Assembly: GCA_963920765.1 (NCBI GenBank)
Contig: OY987245.1
Coordinates: forward strand, 6,774,727-6,838,726
Source: Ulota crispa
Lineage: Eukaryota; Streptophyta; Bryopsida; Orthotrichales; Orthotrichaceae
Length of the DNA stretch: 64,000 bases
Reading direction: 5' to 3'
This document shows positions 23,299 through 35,062 of this stretch, piece by piece; position 1 is the stretch's first letter, and each line of letters starts with the position of its first letter. The notes under the pieces are model-generated. The model saw nothing but the letters and a program-made list of their open reading frames with translations. It was not told where the DNA came from and ran no database searches. A program made the position numbers and the translations under genes.

Positions 23299-23660
23299 CT
23301 GATTTTGGTTGTTGCATAAAAACAACCAGCTCAATCATAGGCCACTTGGAATGCATGAAGTACTCGTCCGACAGCACCACAACTGCCACTTGACATTGCC
23401 GGGCAGCCTCTAAAATCGCGCTGGGAAACCTTTCTCCCCACGGCAAGCAGTTGGTGCGTTTGTCAAAGAATGGGAAACGACGAACGCCCTCAAACTGAAC
23501 ACATAAGGGCTCCACAAAGATCTTTTGCGCTCCGCTATGGCTCAAAAATATCTTGTGCTTGGGTTCCAGGCTAGATTCTTGCTGTGCGTCCCTACGCACG
23601 AGATTAGACCCCAAAAATGCAGAGATTGTGGCGGAAAACTTGGATACAAAATGGCTGGTG
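23299..23660 (-). pseudogene. TIR-domain exon of the receptor
   Basis: The frame contains the TIR core motifs KIFLSHSGAQKIFVEPLC (alpha-A), FPFFDKRTNCLPWGERFP (box with the conserved Asp-Lys-Arg) and VVVLSDEYFMHSKWPMIEL. The last includes the usual position of the NADase glutamate, within SKWPMIEL. It ends in KS with a phase-1 GT donor at 23298-23297, joined to an acceptor at 23258-23257, which keeps the frame (...QPKSE-LRDPSRQ). The 5' limit is uncertain: an AG acceptor near 23660 is possible, and a first exon with the ATG was not found. Confidence 0.8.
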
Positions 23661-25210
23661 GAGCAAGCTGAGTTGAACCAAAAGCACTTACCGATCCGCT
23701 TTGTCTCAATCCATCTTTGGTTTTGAAACAATATTGCTTGTGTCGCAGGCTAGCTATTTCTGTGAAGACATATGAATTTTTGTGACAGAAACCTAAGAAC
23801 ATCAAGCACAATTGAGGACAAAAACAAATCTTGGTCAAAAAACAACACCATGTATACAAAGCATCCAACAATAGTTAAGTCATCTGGCCCATTGGAAACG
23901 CTGTCACAACAATTTGCTCGTGAAGCAAGTTTTCTCACCAACTTCAGAGCACTTGTCGTCTTTGCAAGCCGGTGAGCAAAACTGCTTTAGACAGGTGGAG
24001 ACATGAAGAAACAACAAGCAATAGCTGTTTTTGTTTCCAGAGCACCCTAAAGAGAAACTGCAATCTAGCTCTAAAAATCCAGATGCGAGCGACGGTTATG
24101 TCTATCATCAAGGGTAGTATTTGATCTTACCTGGTATCTCTCCTGCGAGGTGCTTCAAATATCACTGCTAATTAAAACTACCCACAAAGGAAATCAGCCA
24201 CCGAGCGAAAGTTAGAAAATGCCACATCTTTTTCGGAACACAATTGCGACAGGAAGATGGCGGCAATCATGATAGTTAAGGCATGGAAGCATAATCGTTG
24301 TGGAGACTTGACATTTGGAATCCAGCCCCTGCAAGAAATGACATACGCAGAAGAAGAAAGAATTGCTCTCGGTACCAAATTTGAACCAAGCATGATACGT
24401 GATAATGTTTGAAACATGACCTCAGACTCCACCGACAATTCTCCCTCAACAAACGCCAAACAATATTGCTAGCTGTGGGCGTTTGGATCTCCACTATATA
24501 GAGACGGGCAAACACAGGTTTTAAACTATTTCATAATTTTTAGAGCTAGTTAGTTAGGGTGATGTGCTGTAAATTCCAAGTTTTTGTCTTTCAAGCAATG
24601 GATATTTTAATTTTGGTTTTTAAAAATCTAAAAAGCATAAGAGATCATACAATAAGTGAGGAATGAACTATAGGTTTAAGCTAGAAGGATTTCATAAAAC
24701 AGATTAGGAAATTGCACTAACTAAAAATGTGAATGTGGGTTAGGAGAGACATCATTTTATCTCATTTAGAGGAGGAGAGTTGTCAATATGGTTGTACGCT
24801 ATTTTCATTCTCGGTATTGTTGGCTTTGATTTGGCCCAAAATCCTTACCAATGATCCAAAAACCTCTAGTATTTGCTATTTTCTTTGAACTAGCTAATTT
24901 TTCATACTATTCTTATCCCTTGACACCGTCTCTTATGTTGACTCTATACTCTAAATGAAAAAATAATTTAAAAAGTCAACTAAAAAGAAGGAAAAAATCC
25001 TGAATCTCAAATCTCCCAAACTATGTTTGTAGGTGCAAAAATAACCCCAATAGCTAGTCGGTTTTTTTAAAGTATTTTATATTTTTATGGATATTTTAGA
25101 GTTTAATTTAGGACTGTTGTTTAAAATCTTGCCAGGTAACCCAAAGATGTCTAATTCTTTTCTACACCTCTAAGGATCTAACCCAATCTAAAGAAAAAGG
25201 AGTCACTCTT
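23661..25210. other. Receptor 5' flank
   Basis: Gene-like composition persists to about 24500. A minus-strand frame there (MFQTLSRIMLGSNLVPRA..., near 24178-24420) has no known domain; it could be a 5' exon or leader of the receptor but no fitting donor was found. From 24500 to 25210 the DNA is AT-rich with nothing recognised. Confidence 0.4.
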
Positions 25211-26094
25211 TATGAGTGCTCAAATCTCCCCCTTGAAAAGTAAGCGCAAACACAACCAAGTTCTAACAAAAATTAAAAAATGAGCTAAGCGTGAAGGAGT
25301 AGCAAGAGGGTGGATTTGGTTGTAGATTTCGAACTAAAAAATGCATTCCAAGCAATGGATCTTTCCTAATGTTTCTTCAACATACAATGGTGAGAAAAAA
25401 TGGACTATTCTTCCTATCTGGTTAATGACGTCAGAATTAAGCGGGCCAATTGAAACGGAAGGTGGACGTGATCATACCTTGTCATGAGGCTCGACGTACC
25501 TGGCGGCGTGGTTGTTAATAGCCTCCATTTAGACATGGATGCAATAATAAAGGAAATTGGCCAATAGCCTTTCTCTTGGATGAATCATCACAACACATTA
25601 AGTACATGAGTTATCAACCCCCACTAACAAACCAACTTGACCTTTGGTTATGTGACAAATAATCACAATATAAACCAAGTGCTGGAGAAGTGGCTAGAAA
25701 TGAGGTCACTCCCTTTCAACTTACCCAATAAATGTAAAAAAACGCAAAATGACTACTAGCCTAGGTTGTGGGCAAAAGAGGACGGGTTCACTATCCCAAA
25801 CACCAACTATGACGTAATTGGAAAAATTATCAAGAGAAAAATATTTCTAATGAGTTTATAGCAATCAATACTTAACCTCAACCTTAATGGCTCTTGTAGA
25901 ATAATCCACTTAGGCCGAGAGAGTTGGTGAGAAAAATGAAGGCTTACACCTTACCTTGTTTTTTCTCTTTTCTGGATTTTAGTCTATCTTGGGATGTGAG
26001 CCGAGGTTACTGCCAAGCCTGCTGAAGGCTCGAAGAGGCTAGGGCTTCAAAGAGGACCAGAGCTCGAAGGACCAGGGGTTGGAGAGGACCGGCA

Positions 26095-26200
26095 GAGGGG
26101 TCTCGGGTCGGGTACCAACGGGTATCAGCTGGGGTGAGCGGGTATCGGTCGGGTGTGAGCGGGTATCGGCCGGGTGTGAGCGGGTCTCGACAGGGCGCCG
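26095..26200. repeat. GC-rich 20-23-bp tandem repeat in the LTR
   Basis: Units like GGGTGTGAGCGGGTATCGG occur in tandem, much richer in GC than surrounding DNA. The third LTR copy carries a comparable but different CGGGTAAC-type array near 46590-46690. Confidence 0.7.
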
Positions 26201-26249
26201 ACGCCCTCGCGGCCGCGACACTGGCCGAGCGATGCGAGAGCTGTGAGCA

Positions 26250-27080
26250 GGCTGGACTCAACAGCTGAGACTGATGGGATTACGGGGGAACTGGGGGCTG
26301 GCTCCGGAGGAAAGCTGAGAGCTAGCAGCTTACTGCTTAGAGAGCAAGGCTTAGGATGAGCAATTCAAGAGTTGTAGGTAGCTGTGACTGATGGGATTCT
26401 GGAAGTCTAAGGGCTGGCTTCGAAGGGAATGCTGAGAGCTAGAAGCTTACTACCGAGAGAACGAGGCTAATATGAGAAATTCGAGAGCTGTAGGCAGCTG
26501 AGATTGATGGGATGCTGGGAGTCTAAGGGGCTGGCTTCAAGGGCAATGCTGAGAGCTAGCAACTTACTGCCAAGAGAGCAGGCTAGGATGAGCAATTCGA
26601 GGGCTGTAGGCAGCTGAGACTGATGGGATGCTGGGAGTTTAAGGGGTTGGCTTCAAGGGAAATGCTGAGAGCTACCGGCTACTGCCAAGAGAGCAGGCTA
26701 GGATGGGCAATTCAAGAGCTGCGACAGCTAAAACTGAGGGAATTCTGGGAGGCTAAGGGCTGGTTTTGAAACGAATGCTGAGAGCTTAGCAGCTTAACTG
26801 TCAAGAGACCCAGGCTTAGGATGAGCAATTCGAGGGCTGTAGGCAGCTGAGACTGATGGGATGCTGGGAATCTAAGGGGCTGGCTTCGAGGGGAATGCTG
26901 AGAGCTAGCAGCTTACAACAGAGAGAGCATGCTAGGATGAGCAATTCGAGAGCTGCGGCAGCTGAGATTGAAGGAATTATGGGAGGCTAAGGGGCTGGTT
27001 TCGAAGGGAATACTGAGAGCTAGCAGCTGCTGTCAAAAGAGCAAGGCCAGGATGAGCAAATCGAGAGCTGTGGGCAGTTG
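26250..27080. repeat. About 120-bp minisatellite in the LTR, ~7 units
   Basis: Recurring blocks in order: GCTGAGAGCTAGCAGCTTAC, GAGCAGGCTAGGATGAGCAA, TTCGAGAGCTGTAGGCAGCT and GATGGGATGCTGGGAGTCTA. Units differ by point changes and small indels. The array has strong AGCT-rich strand symmetry. Confidence 0.75.
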
Positions 27081-28013
27081 GTCACCACCTGGTAGACCTC
27101 CGGGAGCAAGGGCAATGCCACCGGCTGGAGAGATCAGGGAGCAGGGTGAATTCTCAAAGAGTTCCAAGGGAATTGAAAGAGCTGGTCGAAGTTGAGCTTT
27201 GAGAATTTCACTAGAGCTGTTGGGAGGGCTTGTTCTGGTAAGGCAGTGGAGTTCTGGTAGTGGACTGGTAAGCTAAGACTAAGACACAAGATGCTTCTTC
27301 TAATATAATGGGACTTAACCACGTGACTAAACTAGGACTTTTAAGAAGTGTGGAAAAGCGGCATCGCTAGTCATAATCCAACTTCCTAGAGGTTAGTAAG
27401 ACCAAGTACAATTGACAACCAAATCCTTAACTCCTACTCTTAACTTGAGAGGGCCAATCCCCTCTAAGCTTAAAGACTCTCAACATACACAAGGGAATGA
27501 GCTCCATTGAGGTGAGATACAAGGAGAGCTACAGGGGAGATGATGGATTACAAAGAAAGGGATACAAGTGATAATGAAAGGAGACAAAATGATGAGCAAG
27601 TGGTAAGTGATCTAAATATGGGAAAGTGATGGGTCCAAGTGATGGTTTGGGAGGAGGTGGGCCTTTATTTATACATTTGGGGGAAGATACCTTGGCCTTC
27701 TATCTAGGAAATCTACAAATCTCTTGAAATCTATTTACAATCTAAGAAAAACTCAAAATGAATGAAATCTCCAAAACTTTTGGAGCACAGCTCTAAACAA
27801 TAAACAAATGATAGCATTGGATTCCTTGAACCCAAAATAGTTGGTTTTGGTTGTTCACACTTCCAATTTTGAGCAATAGGGCGTTGTGAAACTTCAATAA
27901 AGGGTTAGGGGTGAATGGATGAAAAACCTAGAATTGGAAGCTCATTCCAAATGGTGAAATTAAATTCCCGAGGTCTTCTAACATTGTCGGGGGAGTTGAG
28001 AAGCACTCCTTGC

Positions 28014-31000
28014 TGTGAGTCCCAGATTTAGTACCAAAAGTCTTGAATTTCTTTTTTATTTTACTTAGTTTTGAAATTACATTAATATAAGCGAAACAAC
28101 CATTTATGTTAATTTAGATTAGTTAAACCAAATGGTTAGTGGTACGCTATTTACCCTACTCCATTTGGTAAGTCATTAGGACGATGAATGATTTAGTGAG
28201 ATTTAATAGGTTTTAGTTAGTTTGAGTGACACGCACACATTGGATTTGGGATCCCCTCCAAAAGTTCCACTAATCTAATTAAAGAGGGTTAGTTTAGAAA
28301 ATGTCATATGGGGCTTGAGATCCCCTCCAAAAGTCCCCATTAATCTAATAAGAAAGGATTAGTTTAGATTTGGCTACTTGGGGCTTGGGATCCTCTTCAA
28401 AAGTCTCCACTAACCTCATTAGAGAGGGTTAGTTTAGGAATAGATTAGTTACATCACAGCCAAGGGCCACATCAACGAGTTCACATTCCAATTGTTAACT
28501 AATTTGGTGCGTCTATACCCAAGGTTCCCAAAACCTTCCGCTTTCAGAGAGCATGATTCCAAGCAGTCAACCCTACCAGGTTACTAGTCAACTTGGTTGA
28601 AGGAGGTTGAAAAATGGTAGTCAAATGCCACCGACATTCATAGAAGAGTTTCTCAAGGATTTAAAACAATCCTCAAAGTTTCAAGTCGTTTTAATAGCGG
28701 CAAGTTCTTGAACAACGACATCCATCCAATTTCAAAAAGGCGGGCGACATCCAATTTCAAGATATCATCCATTTAGAACCCAATTGACGGAAGAAAGGAG
28801 TGTTTTCTGGCTCCCCCAACAACGTTGAAAGACCTCAAGAAGTCAATTTCTCAATTTGGGATGAACTCCCAATTCTTAGTTTTTCATCCATCCACCCCTA
28901 ATCCTTCATTCAAGTTTCCCAATGCCCTGTAGCTTGGAATTGGAAGTGTGAACAATCAAAACTGGCTATTTTGGATCCAAGGAATCCAATGCCACCATCT
29001 GTTTGTTGTTTGAAGCTACGCTCCAAAAATTATGGCGAAGTCATCCAAATTTCATCCATTTTGAGTTTTTCTTAGGTTTTAGGTAGATTTCAAGGGATCT
29101 ATGGATCCCCTAGATAGAAGGCCGAGGTGTCCTCCTCCAAATGTATAAGAAGAGGCCTACCTCCTCCCAAACCATCACTTCCTTGTTTTTAGGCCACTTA
29201 CCATCATTTTCATCACTTGTCACTTCTCTCATAGTTCTTTGAGTTCTCATCCCTTGTGTCTTGCCTTCGGAAGGACCCCCTCTCTTAGGTGTTTAGTTAG
29301 GACATAACTGACATTGGTCTTACTAACCCATAGGAAGTTGGATTACGATTAGCAATGCTGCTTTTCTATACCTCCTAGAAGTTCAATTGTGTTCAAGTCC
29401 ATTGTTAGTTAGAATAGAAGCCTTACTTGAGTTCCCACTTACCAGTTGCTATCAGAACTCCCATACCAGAACAAGCCCCTATAGTAACTCGTGGGAATTC
29501 TTTCAACTCAGCCTTGAATGGCCAGCTCTCTTGATTCTCTAAGTAGTTCCATGAGAATTCACCTTGCTCACTGACTCCCTTAGCTTGAGGTTTGCTTCGC
29601 TACCAGAGTCCTTAAGCCGGTGATCCTACTTTCTTTCCAACACCAACGGCCACTCTCACCACAGCTAGCTACTCGATAACGGCCAGCTCTTAGCATTTGA
29701 GCTTAGCAGCCAATTGCTCAAAATTCTTAGCTCTTATGGCCAGCTCAAGCTTCCAAGCTCAACGGCCAAGGCTCAGAATTCTTAGCTCTCACGGCCAGCT
29801 CTTAGCTTTCATGCTTAGCAGCCAAGTGCTCGGAATTCCTAGCTCTCACAGCAGTTCTAGCTTTTCAGTTTAGCAGCCAAAGAATTCCAGCTCTCGCGGC
29901 CAGCTCTAGCTTCCGAGCTCACAGCTCTCACAGCAGCTCTAGCTTTTGAGCTTAGCAGCCAAGGCGCAGAATTCCTAGCCCTCACAACCCAACTCTAGCT
30001 TTCAAGCTCATAGCTAAGGCTAAGAATTCCTAGCTCTTACGGCAACTCTAGCTTTCAAGCTCACAGCCAAGGCTCAAATTTCTTAGCTCTCCCAGTTCAG
30101 CTCTAGCTTTCAAGCTCACAGCCAGGGCTCAGAATTCCTAGCTCTTTGCATTCCCTTGTTAGCTCTCAAACTACAGACTTTTTGCCCAAATTCCTAGCTC
30201 TCACGGCTAGTCAAGCTCTTCGCATTCCCTTGCTAGCCTTGAACTACAAACTTTTTGCCCAAATTCCTAGCTATCACGGCCAGTCAAGCTCTTCACATTC
30301 CCTTGTTAGCCTTGAACTACAGACTTTTGCCCAAATTCCTAGCCTCACGGCCCAGCCAAGCTCTTTGCATTCCCTTGCTAGCCTTGAACTACATACATTC
30401 TGCTAGCTCACCCCAGCCCTCAGTTCCAATCAGAGTAGCTGCAGTTAAGGCCACCAGAGGACCTGCCTAGATCCCTAGCCATACCTGGACCTTGCCAATA
30501 CCTGGACCCAACCTACCCGGGCCCACCACCAAATATCAACCTACTTTCAAGCCTCAAACTCCGCCCTACTGGGCCAGCAGGTCCGCCTTCCAATTTTCTT
30601 AGAATATTTTTTACTAAGAGGGTAGGGGAAGTAGAGCCATTAATTGGGTTCATCCACTCTCTGTCTTGGCTAAATATTTAATCAATTGGCCCATAGTACG
30701 GGGAGATCCTTGTTTTGATTGAATTAGAAATACGTCATAGGGGGCACGTAGAACCACAAGGCGTCATATTTTCAATAAGTAGCCGGGAAAGGAATTAGCT
30801 TCTGGCATTTTGGATGCATCTATAACTCGCCAAGGGATTTGGATAATCCTTGATTCTTGAGTACCAAGGGATTTAGATAATCTTTGATCCTCAAGTATAG
30901 AAGCCGGTTTATATTGTGATTATTTGTCACAAGGCAACAACCTAAACCGGTCTAGTAGTACGGGGTGAGCCACCAACCCCCTAGAGTGTTGTGATCATTC

Positions 31001-31357
31001 ATCTTTAGAGTAGAGTCATTACACGTTAATCCAACACCATCATATCACAAAAGAATGGAGGTCATTTACAATCAAGATGTAGAGTACGCGAACCCCCATG
31101 ACGAGGTATGATTACTTACATCCCCATTTCAATTAACCATGAAATCCAGCGTGTGAAGTACTAAGTAGATTGTCCTTTCCTTTGCTCATCATTGTACGTT
31201 GTAGGCTTGTTAGTAAAAATCCATTGTTTGGAAGGCATCTTTAGTTAGAAATCTATAATCAAACCCACCATCTTGCTGTTATAGCTCATTTCTCAGTTTT
31301 GTTAGAACTTGGTTGTGCTTGCGCTTACTTCTTGAGGGGGAGGTTTCAGCACTCACA
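28014..31357 (-). mobile_element. Solo-LTR-like fossil (inner copy), nested
   Basis: 3344 bp, minus orientation. It begins TGTGAGTCCC and ends GCACTCACA, with an exact 5-bp duplication CTTGC on both sides (28009-28013 and 31358-31362). TG...CA ends plus a 5-bp duplication are the mark of LTR-retrotransposon integration. It is the same family as the outer copy and the copy at 43059, with no internal coding region, so most simply a solo LTR. It is younger than the copy it sits in. Confidence 0.75.
29640..30420. repeat. About 60-bp minisatellite in the inner LTR
   Basis: Repeats of phrases such as CACGGCCAGCTCTAGCTT, AGCTTAGCAGCCAAG and CTCAGAATTCCTAGCTCT. It sits at the position corresponding to the minisatellite of the outer copy (inverted), but the unit has diverged or been replaced. 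The His/Ser/Leu frame at 30146-30406 is a by-product. Confidence 0.7.
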
Positions 31358-32074
31358 CTTGCTTTCATCAATTGGGCTCCAATTGAATGATATCTTGAAA
31401 TTGGATGTCGAGCAAGTTCTTGAAATGAGCTGGGTGTTGTCATTTGGGCCTTGCCGCTATTGAAATGACTTCAAACTTGGGGAAGTGTCTTAAATCCTTG
31501 AGAAACTCTTCCATGAATTTTAGTGGCATTTGATTGCCATTTGTCAACCTCCTTTGATTGGGGTTGACCAGTGGCCTAGCAGGGTTGATTGCTTGGAGTC
31601 ACTCCCTCTGAAAAGCAAAAGGTATTGGGAACCTTGGGTATAGACGCACCATATCACATGATAACTTGAAACAGAAACTAGGTGATGTGGCCATTGGCCA
31701 TGGACTCTACTAACTCTACTCCTAAACAAATCCTCTCTAATTAGGTTAGTGAAACTTTTGGAGGGGATCCCAAACCCCATGTGACATTTTCTAAACTAAC
31801 CCTTTCTAATTAAGTTAGTGGAACTTTTGGAGGGGATCCCAAGTTCCATGTGTGCGTGTCACTCAAACTAACTAAAACTTACTAAATCTCACTAAATCAC
31901 TCGTAGTCCTAATGACTTACCAAATGGAGTAAGGTAAATAGCGTACCACTAACCATTTGATCTAACTAATCTAAATCAACATAAGTGGCTGTTCCACTTA
32001 TATTAATATTATTTCAAAGCTAAGTAAAACAAAAAATAAATTTAGTATATCTTGTGCTGAATCTGGGACTCACA

Positions 32075-33571
32075 GATGGCAAAGAGAAAGACCTTGGCAA
32101 AGTGCCCACAAAGGCCAAAATTGCCAAAAACTAGATAAGGTTTTCTCGTGCCCCTTTTGCTTTCGCAAGGAGGTACATTATGTTAGGGAGTTACGCTAAG
32201 CTCTTGACTCTGATGCTAAAAAGATACTATTTGGAAGAGTTTAGTGCTAGGTATGCAGGAAATCTCATGAAAAACAAGTGCATAATCTGGACGTGGCTAT
32301 TGACGTGTTTTCCGAGTGGTGTGACATAGTTGAAGAAGAAAAAGAAAAAAAGAATATGTCATTGGAGCTCAATGATCAACCACGTTTTTGCAACATCAAG
32401 CCAAACTTTCCTGGGAGGCATGAAGTGAAAAGATCGATGTTGTGAAATGAAGCCTTCTAGAAGGATATTTGATTGGCTTTAGTAAAATCTAGATAATACA
32501 TACAAATGTTTGTTTTTCAAGATGCTTTCACCTTGTATTTCTTCTGAAAATTCACTTGTACATCAACATTGTTTGGTTTGTACATACAAATGAATTTTTC
32601 AATGATGTATAAATTAAATGCATGTTAGTGCAAACTATTTCATACATGGAGAAATTTGCATTTTTGTCATTACAATTTCAATTTTTTTAAAGAGCTGCCA
32701 ATATCTTGTTATTACACCTAAGTCATCAAAATTGTGAGTCACAGCATCCAAAACAACCTACAACAGCATGGGTTTTTTAGTAAATGCCGTCGTTAATTTC
32801 ATTGTAAACACATGATAAATTTACTTTGAAAAAGCTTACATGGATGAAACTATACTCTTATGAATGGTTTTATTCCCTACATATGTATACTCATATTATA
32901 AGGTGATTTCAAAGTAGCACGTACTTAGAATCTGTATGTACTTTTTACCTTTTCAAATACCAAAACACTCTAAATTTTTGTTTTACCTAGTTCTAACTTT
33001 GCCGTTTCGTTTTAAATAAACAGCTTAATTTATTTTTCATTATAAACAAAACCATTTTGAAAATGGTTACAAGATACGATTATTTTGCTTCAAATTTCCT
33101 TTTTTTAGTTCTGTTTAGATCCAATCGTAGTTTCTAGTAGGTTCATTTCTCAAAAACGACCCCAAAGCCTTTACACTCGGAGATCAAGCAAGAGATCAGG
33201 CAAGACATAAAACTTACAACGTGTTTTAGTATTTTAAAAACAAGATCTGACAAGGGTTTAATTCCAAAAATTGATCGGCCAAAGGATAGAAGGCCATTGT
33301 CAATATTTCATTACAATATATCTACTTGACTAACTAAAACTTATAGCATTAGATGATCATCACCTTTACATGGAGTTGAATTCCCAAAGGCTCTTTGTTA
33401 TCTCTTTCTTTCTTCCTTCTTTGCTGAATTTTTCCAAGGCTTGCAACTAAGGGTCTTCAAATTTTGGTCTCAAGGCCTTTGACGTAAAATATATGACCCT
33501 CTGATGTGTTTGAGTCATTTGAGAGGCCATTTGACTAAAGAGGCCCTAAAATTTCATGGCATGTAGAGTAA
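32075..33571. other. Intergenic DNA with a possible gene relic
   Basis: 32085-32460 has a more balanced composition with short open stretches (GAAAGACCTTGGCAAAGTG onward) that may be a decayed coding fragment, but I recognise no domain. The rest is AT-rich with nothing seen. Confidence 0.35.
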
Positions 33572-33855
33572 AGGTTGCATTGAATATTGCATTTAGGTTG
33601 CCCCTAACTAATTTTTTGACATTTAAACTTACTAGTACTACGATAATTTTTATAGAAATTATTGCAAACAATAATTTTTAAAGGGCTTGGCAACAACCAC
33701 AAATTTGAGAAAAAACAAAACTAGCAATATTCAAGTCGTAAATCAAGTGAGATTCTAATACCCAAATAGTTGCATGCTCCTCCAAAGCCAAGCAGTGAGT
33801 CATGAGGTAACTTTGTAGGTACCTAAGGCAACCTAATTATTATATTCAGTGTAGG
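33572..33855 (+). mobile_element. 285-bp MITE family, copy b
   Basis: The left end CATTGAATATTGCATTTAGG and the right end GGCAACCTAATTATTATATT (continuing CAGTGTA) are diverged inverted repeats. The interior shares AGGGCTTGGCAA and GAGTCATGAGGTAACTT with the other copies. Non-coding. Confidence 0.65.
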
Positions 33856-34020
33856 GGTTCAAGGGGTCCACTTTTTTTGTGACTTTTTTATACATGAAAC
33901 TGTTACTACAAATTAGGTAGTTTATAACTAGAAGGAAAATTGCATCATCTTTGTGAGTTGGCAAAATTAGTATGTTTTATCTTGTCATTTGAAGCATGGC
34001 TTTATATTGATTAGAACCCA

Positions 34021-34474
34021 TGCCGCATGGCAAAGTTTTGAGCCCTCCAAGAGCCCCCTACAAAGTCTCTAAAGGGCTCTTACAACATGTACTTACTACA
34101 ACAAACAAATCACTAATCCCCTACTTCCGCTCACCCATGCATTGAATTCAATGCAATCATGAAAACTATACTATTATGTTATCCCAATTGAACAAAAACT
34201 ATGGGTACAAATGTACAATAGGATCATAAATTCTACTTTACTCTATTTGAATAGATGAGTGAAGCACTTGGATAGTGAGTAGTGAGTTCATTTACATATT
34301 TTATGAGTACAATGCCCTTTTTATAGTTTTGGGTTGTGCATGTGGCTTAAGTCCTTCATACAAGGTAGCAATGGATATGAGTTCCCTTTTCTTGTACTCA
34401 CTCTAGCCAATTAATAGCTTGGTTTGTCAAACCTTAGGGGGCTCTTGGAGGGCTCAAAACTTTGCTAAATTTTA
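34021..34474. mobile_element. TIR element, GAGCCCTCCA family (long variant)
   Basis: The ends GCAAAGTTTTGAGCCCTCCA and TGGAGGGCTCAAAACTTTGC are perfect inverted repeats, extending inward to about 30 bp. It is about 450 bp and non-coding. The ends resemble those of the shorter elements at 57816 and 59388, while the interior differs. Confidence 0.7.
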
Positions 34475-34647
34475 TTGCAATTGAGGAAGGTTTATTGGAA
34501 TTTGGATGTAAGTGTATAATGTGTTTTTGTACAAATTATAGAGAATGTTTTTCAAAATGGAATCATGAAAAGTTGGGATAGAAGTGGAAAGATTTTGTTC
34601 ATGTGGGTAATAGAAAGTTATTTGCTAAAAAGTTTCCCAAAAATTAA

Positions 34648-35062
34648 GGGAATTGATATATGCACACCTAGAGTTTGATACATGCACACCTACATGCACA
34701 CTCAAGCAATGTAAACCTTAAATATTTACCGTCAACAAGCTAAATTTGAAAATTTTGAAATTAGATTTGGACTTCAAGACCTTGATTTAGTCTAGAACCA
34801 CAAAGGAGGTTACAATTAAACAATGCCCAACAAAAAAGCTTAGCTATGAAGACAATTGTTATACTTACCTTTGTTCATAACAAAAGTTTACAAAATCTGT
34901 TGGACATTGTTCAATCGTAATCTCCTTTGTGGTTCTATTGTAGTCTACATCAAGGTGTCTAAATCCAAATCTGAATTCAAATGTTCCAAATTCAACTTAT
35001 TGATGGTAAATATCTAAAATTTGCCCCCTTTCCCCAAGTGTGCATGTATCTATTTTCTGAAT
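34648..35062. mobile_element. Mutator-like foldback MITE, copy 2
   Basis: Starts GGGAATTGATATATGCACAC and shares the rest of its length with 51107-51478, including an inner inverted pair (AACCACAAAGGAGGTTACAA near 34798 against TCTCCTTTGTGGTTCT near 34921). The right end is more diverged (TGCATGTATCTATTTTCT). Flanking AATTAA occurs on both sides. Confidence 0.6.

Larger units (their letters stand above)
18647..23660 (-). pseudogene. TIR-NB-ARC-LRR immune receptor, decayed
   Basis: Intracellular receptors of this class sense pathogen effectors: the TIR domain signals through NAD-derived products, NB-ARC is the ATP/ADP switch, and LRRs sense ligand and hold the protein off. All three modules are present in order on the minus strand: TIR (about 23299-23600), linker exon (23256-23002), NB-ARC in two pieces (22856 to about 22600 and about 21501-20863), then exon 5 with the end of the ARC region and the LRRs (20161-18647). 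Introns with convincing GT-AG ends lie between TIR and linker and between ARC and exon 5. The frame is broken in several places: after the P-loop region, before the LRRs, by a stop within the LRRs, and again near the C-terminus. No ATG precedes the TIR in its own exon. Base composition is clearly richer in GC than the flanks. A MITE sits in the NB-ARC gap. I judge it a pseudogene; a patchwork of assembly errors is less likely given the number of faults. Confidence 0.85.
25211..32074 (+). mobile_element. Solo-LTR-like fossil (outer copy), interrupted
   Basis: An LTR-retrotransposon relic of about 3.5 kb once the nested copy at 28014-31357 is removed. The left end (TATGAGTGCTCAAATC) and right end (GGGACTCACA) match those of the other two copies, a TG...CA-type terminus with a short inverted repeat. 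No gag or pol sequence is present, so it looks like a solo LTR or a very large LTR of a non-coding derivative. Flanks show no 5-bp duplication. A TATA-like TTTATTTATACATTT lies near 27663. Visible divergence among the three copies suggests it is old. Confidence 0.6.

Noticed and set aside
24178-24515. Possible first exon or separate small gene upstream of the receptor
   Set aside because: Composition is gene-like but there is no fitting GT donor, no domain, and the open frame begins at a non-ATG codon.
30146-30470. Overlapping ORFs with repeated LASLELQTF-type units
   Set aside because: They are translations of the LTR minisatellite, open only because the unit lacks stops.
25211-32074. Terminal inverted-repeat DNA transposon instead of LTR fossils
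   Set aside because: The inverted repeat is only about 8 bp, ends are TG...CA, and the duplication is 5 bp, which fits LTR integration better.
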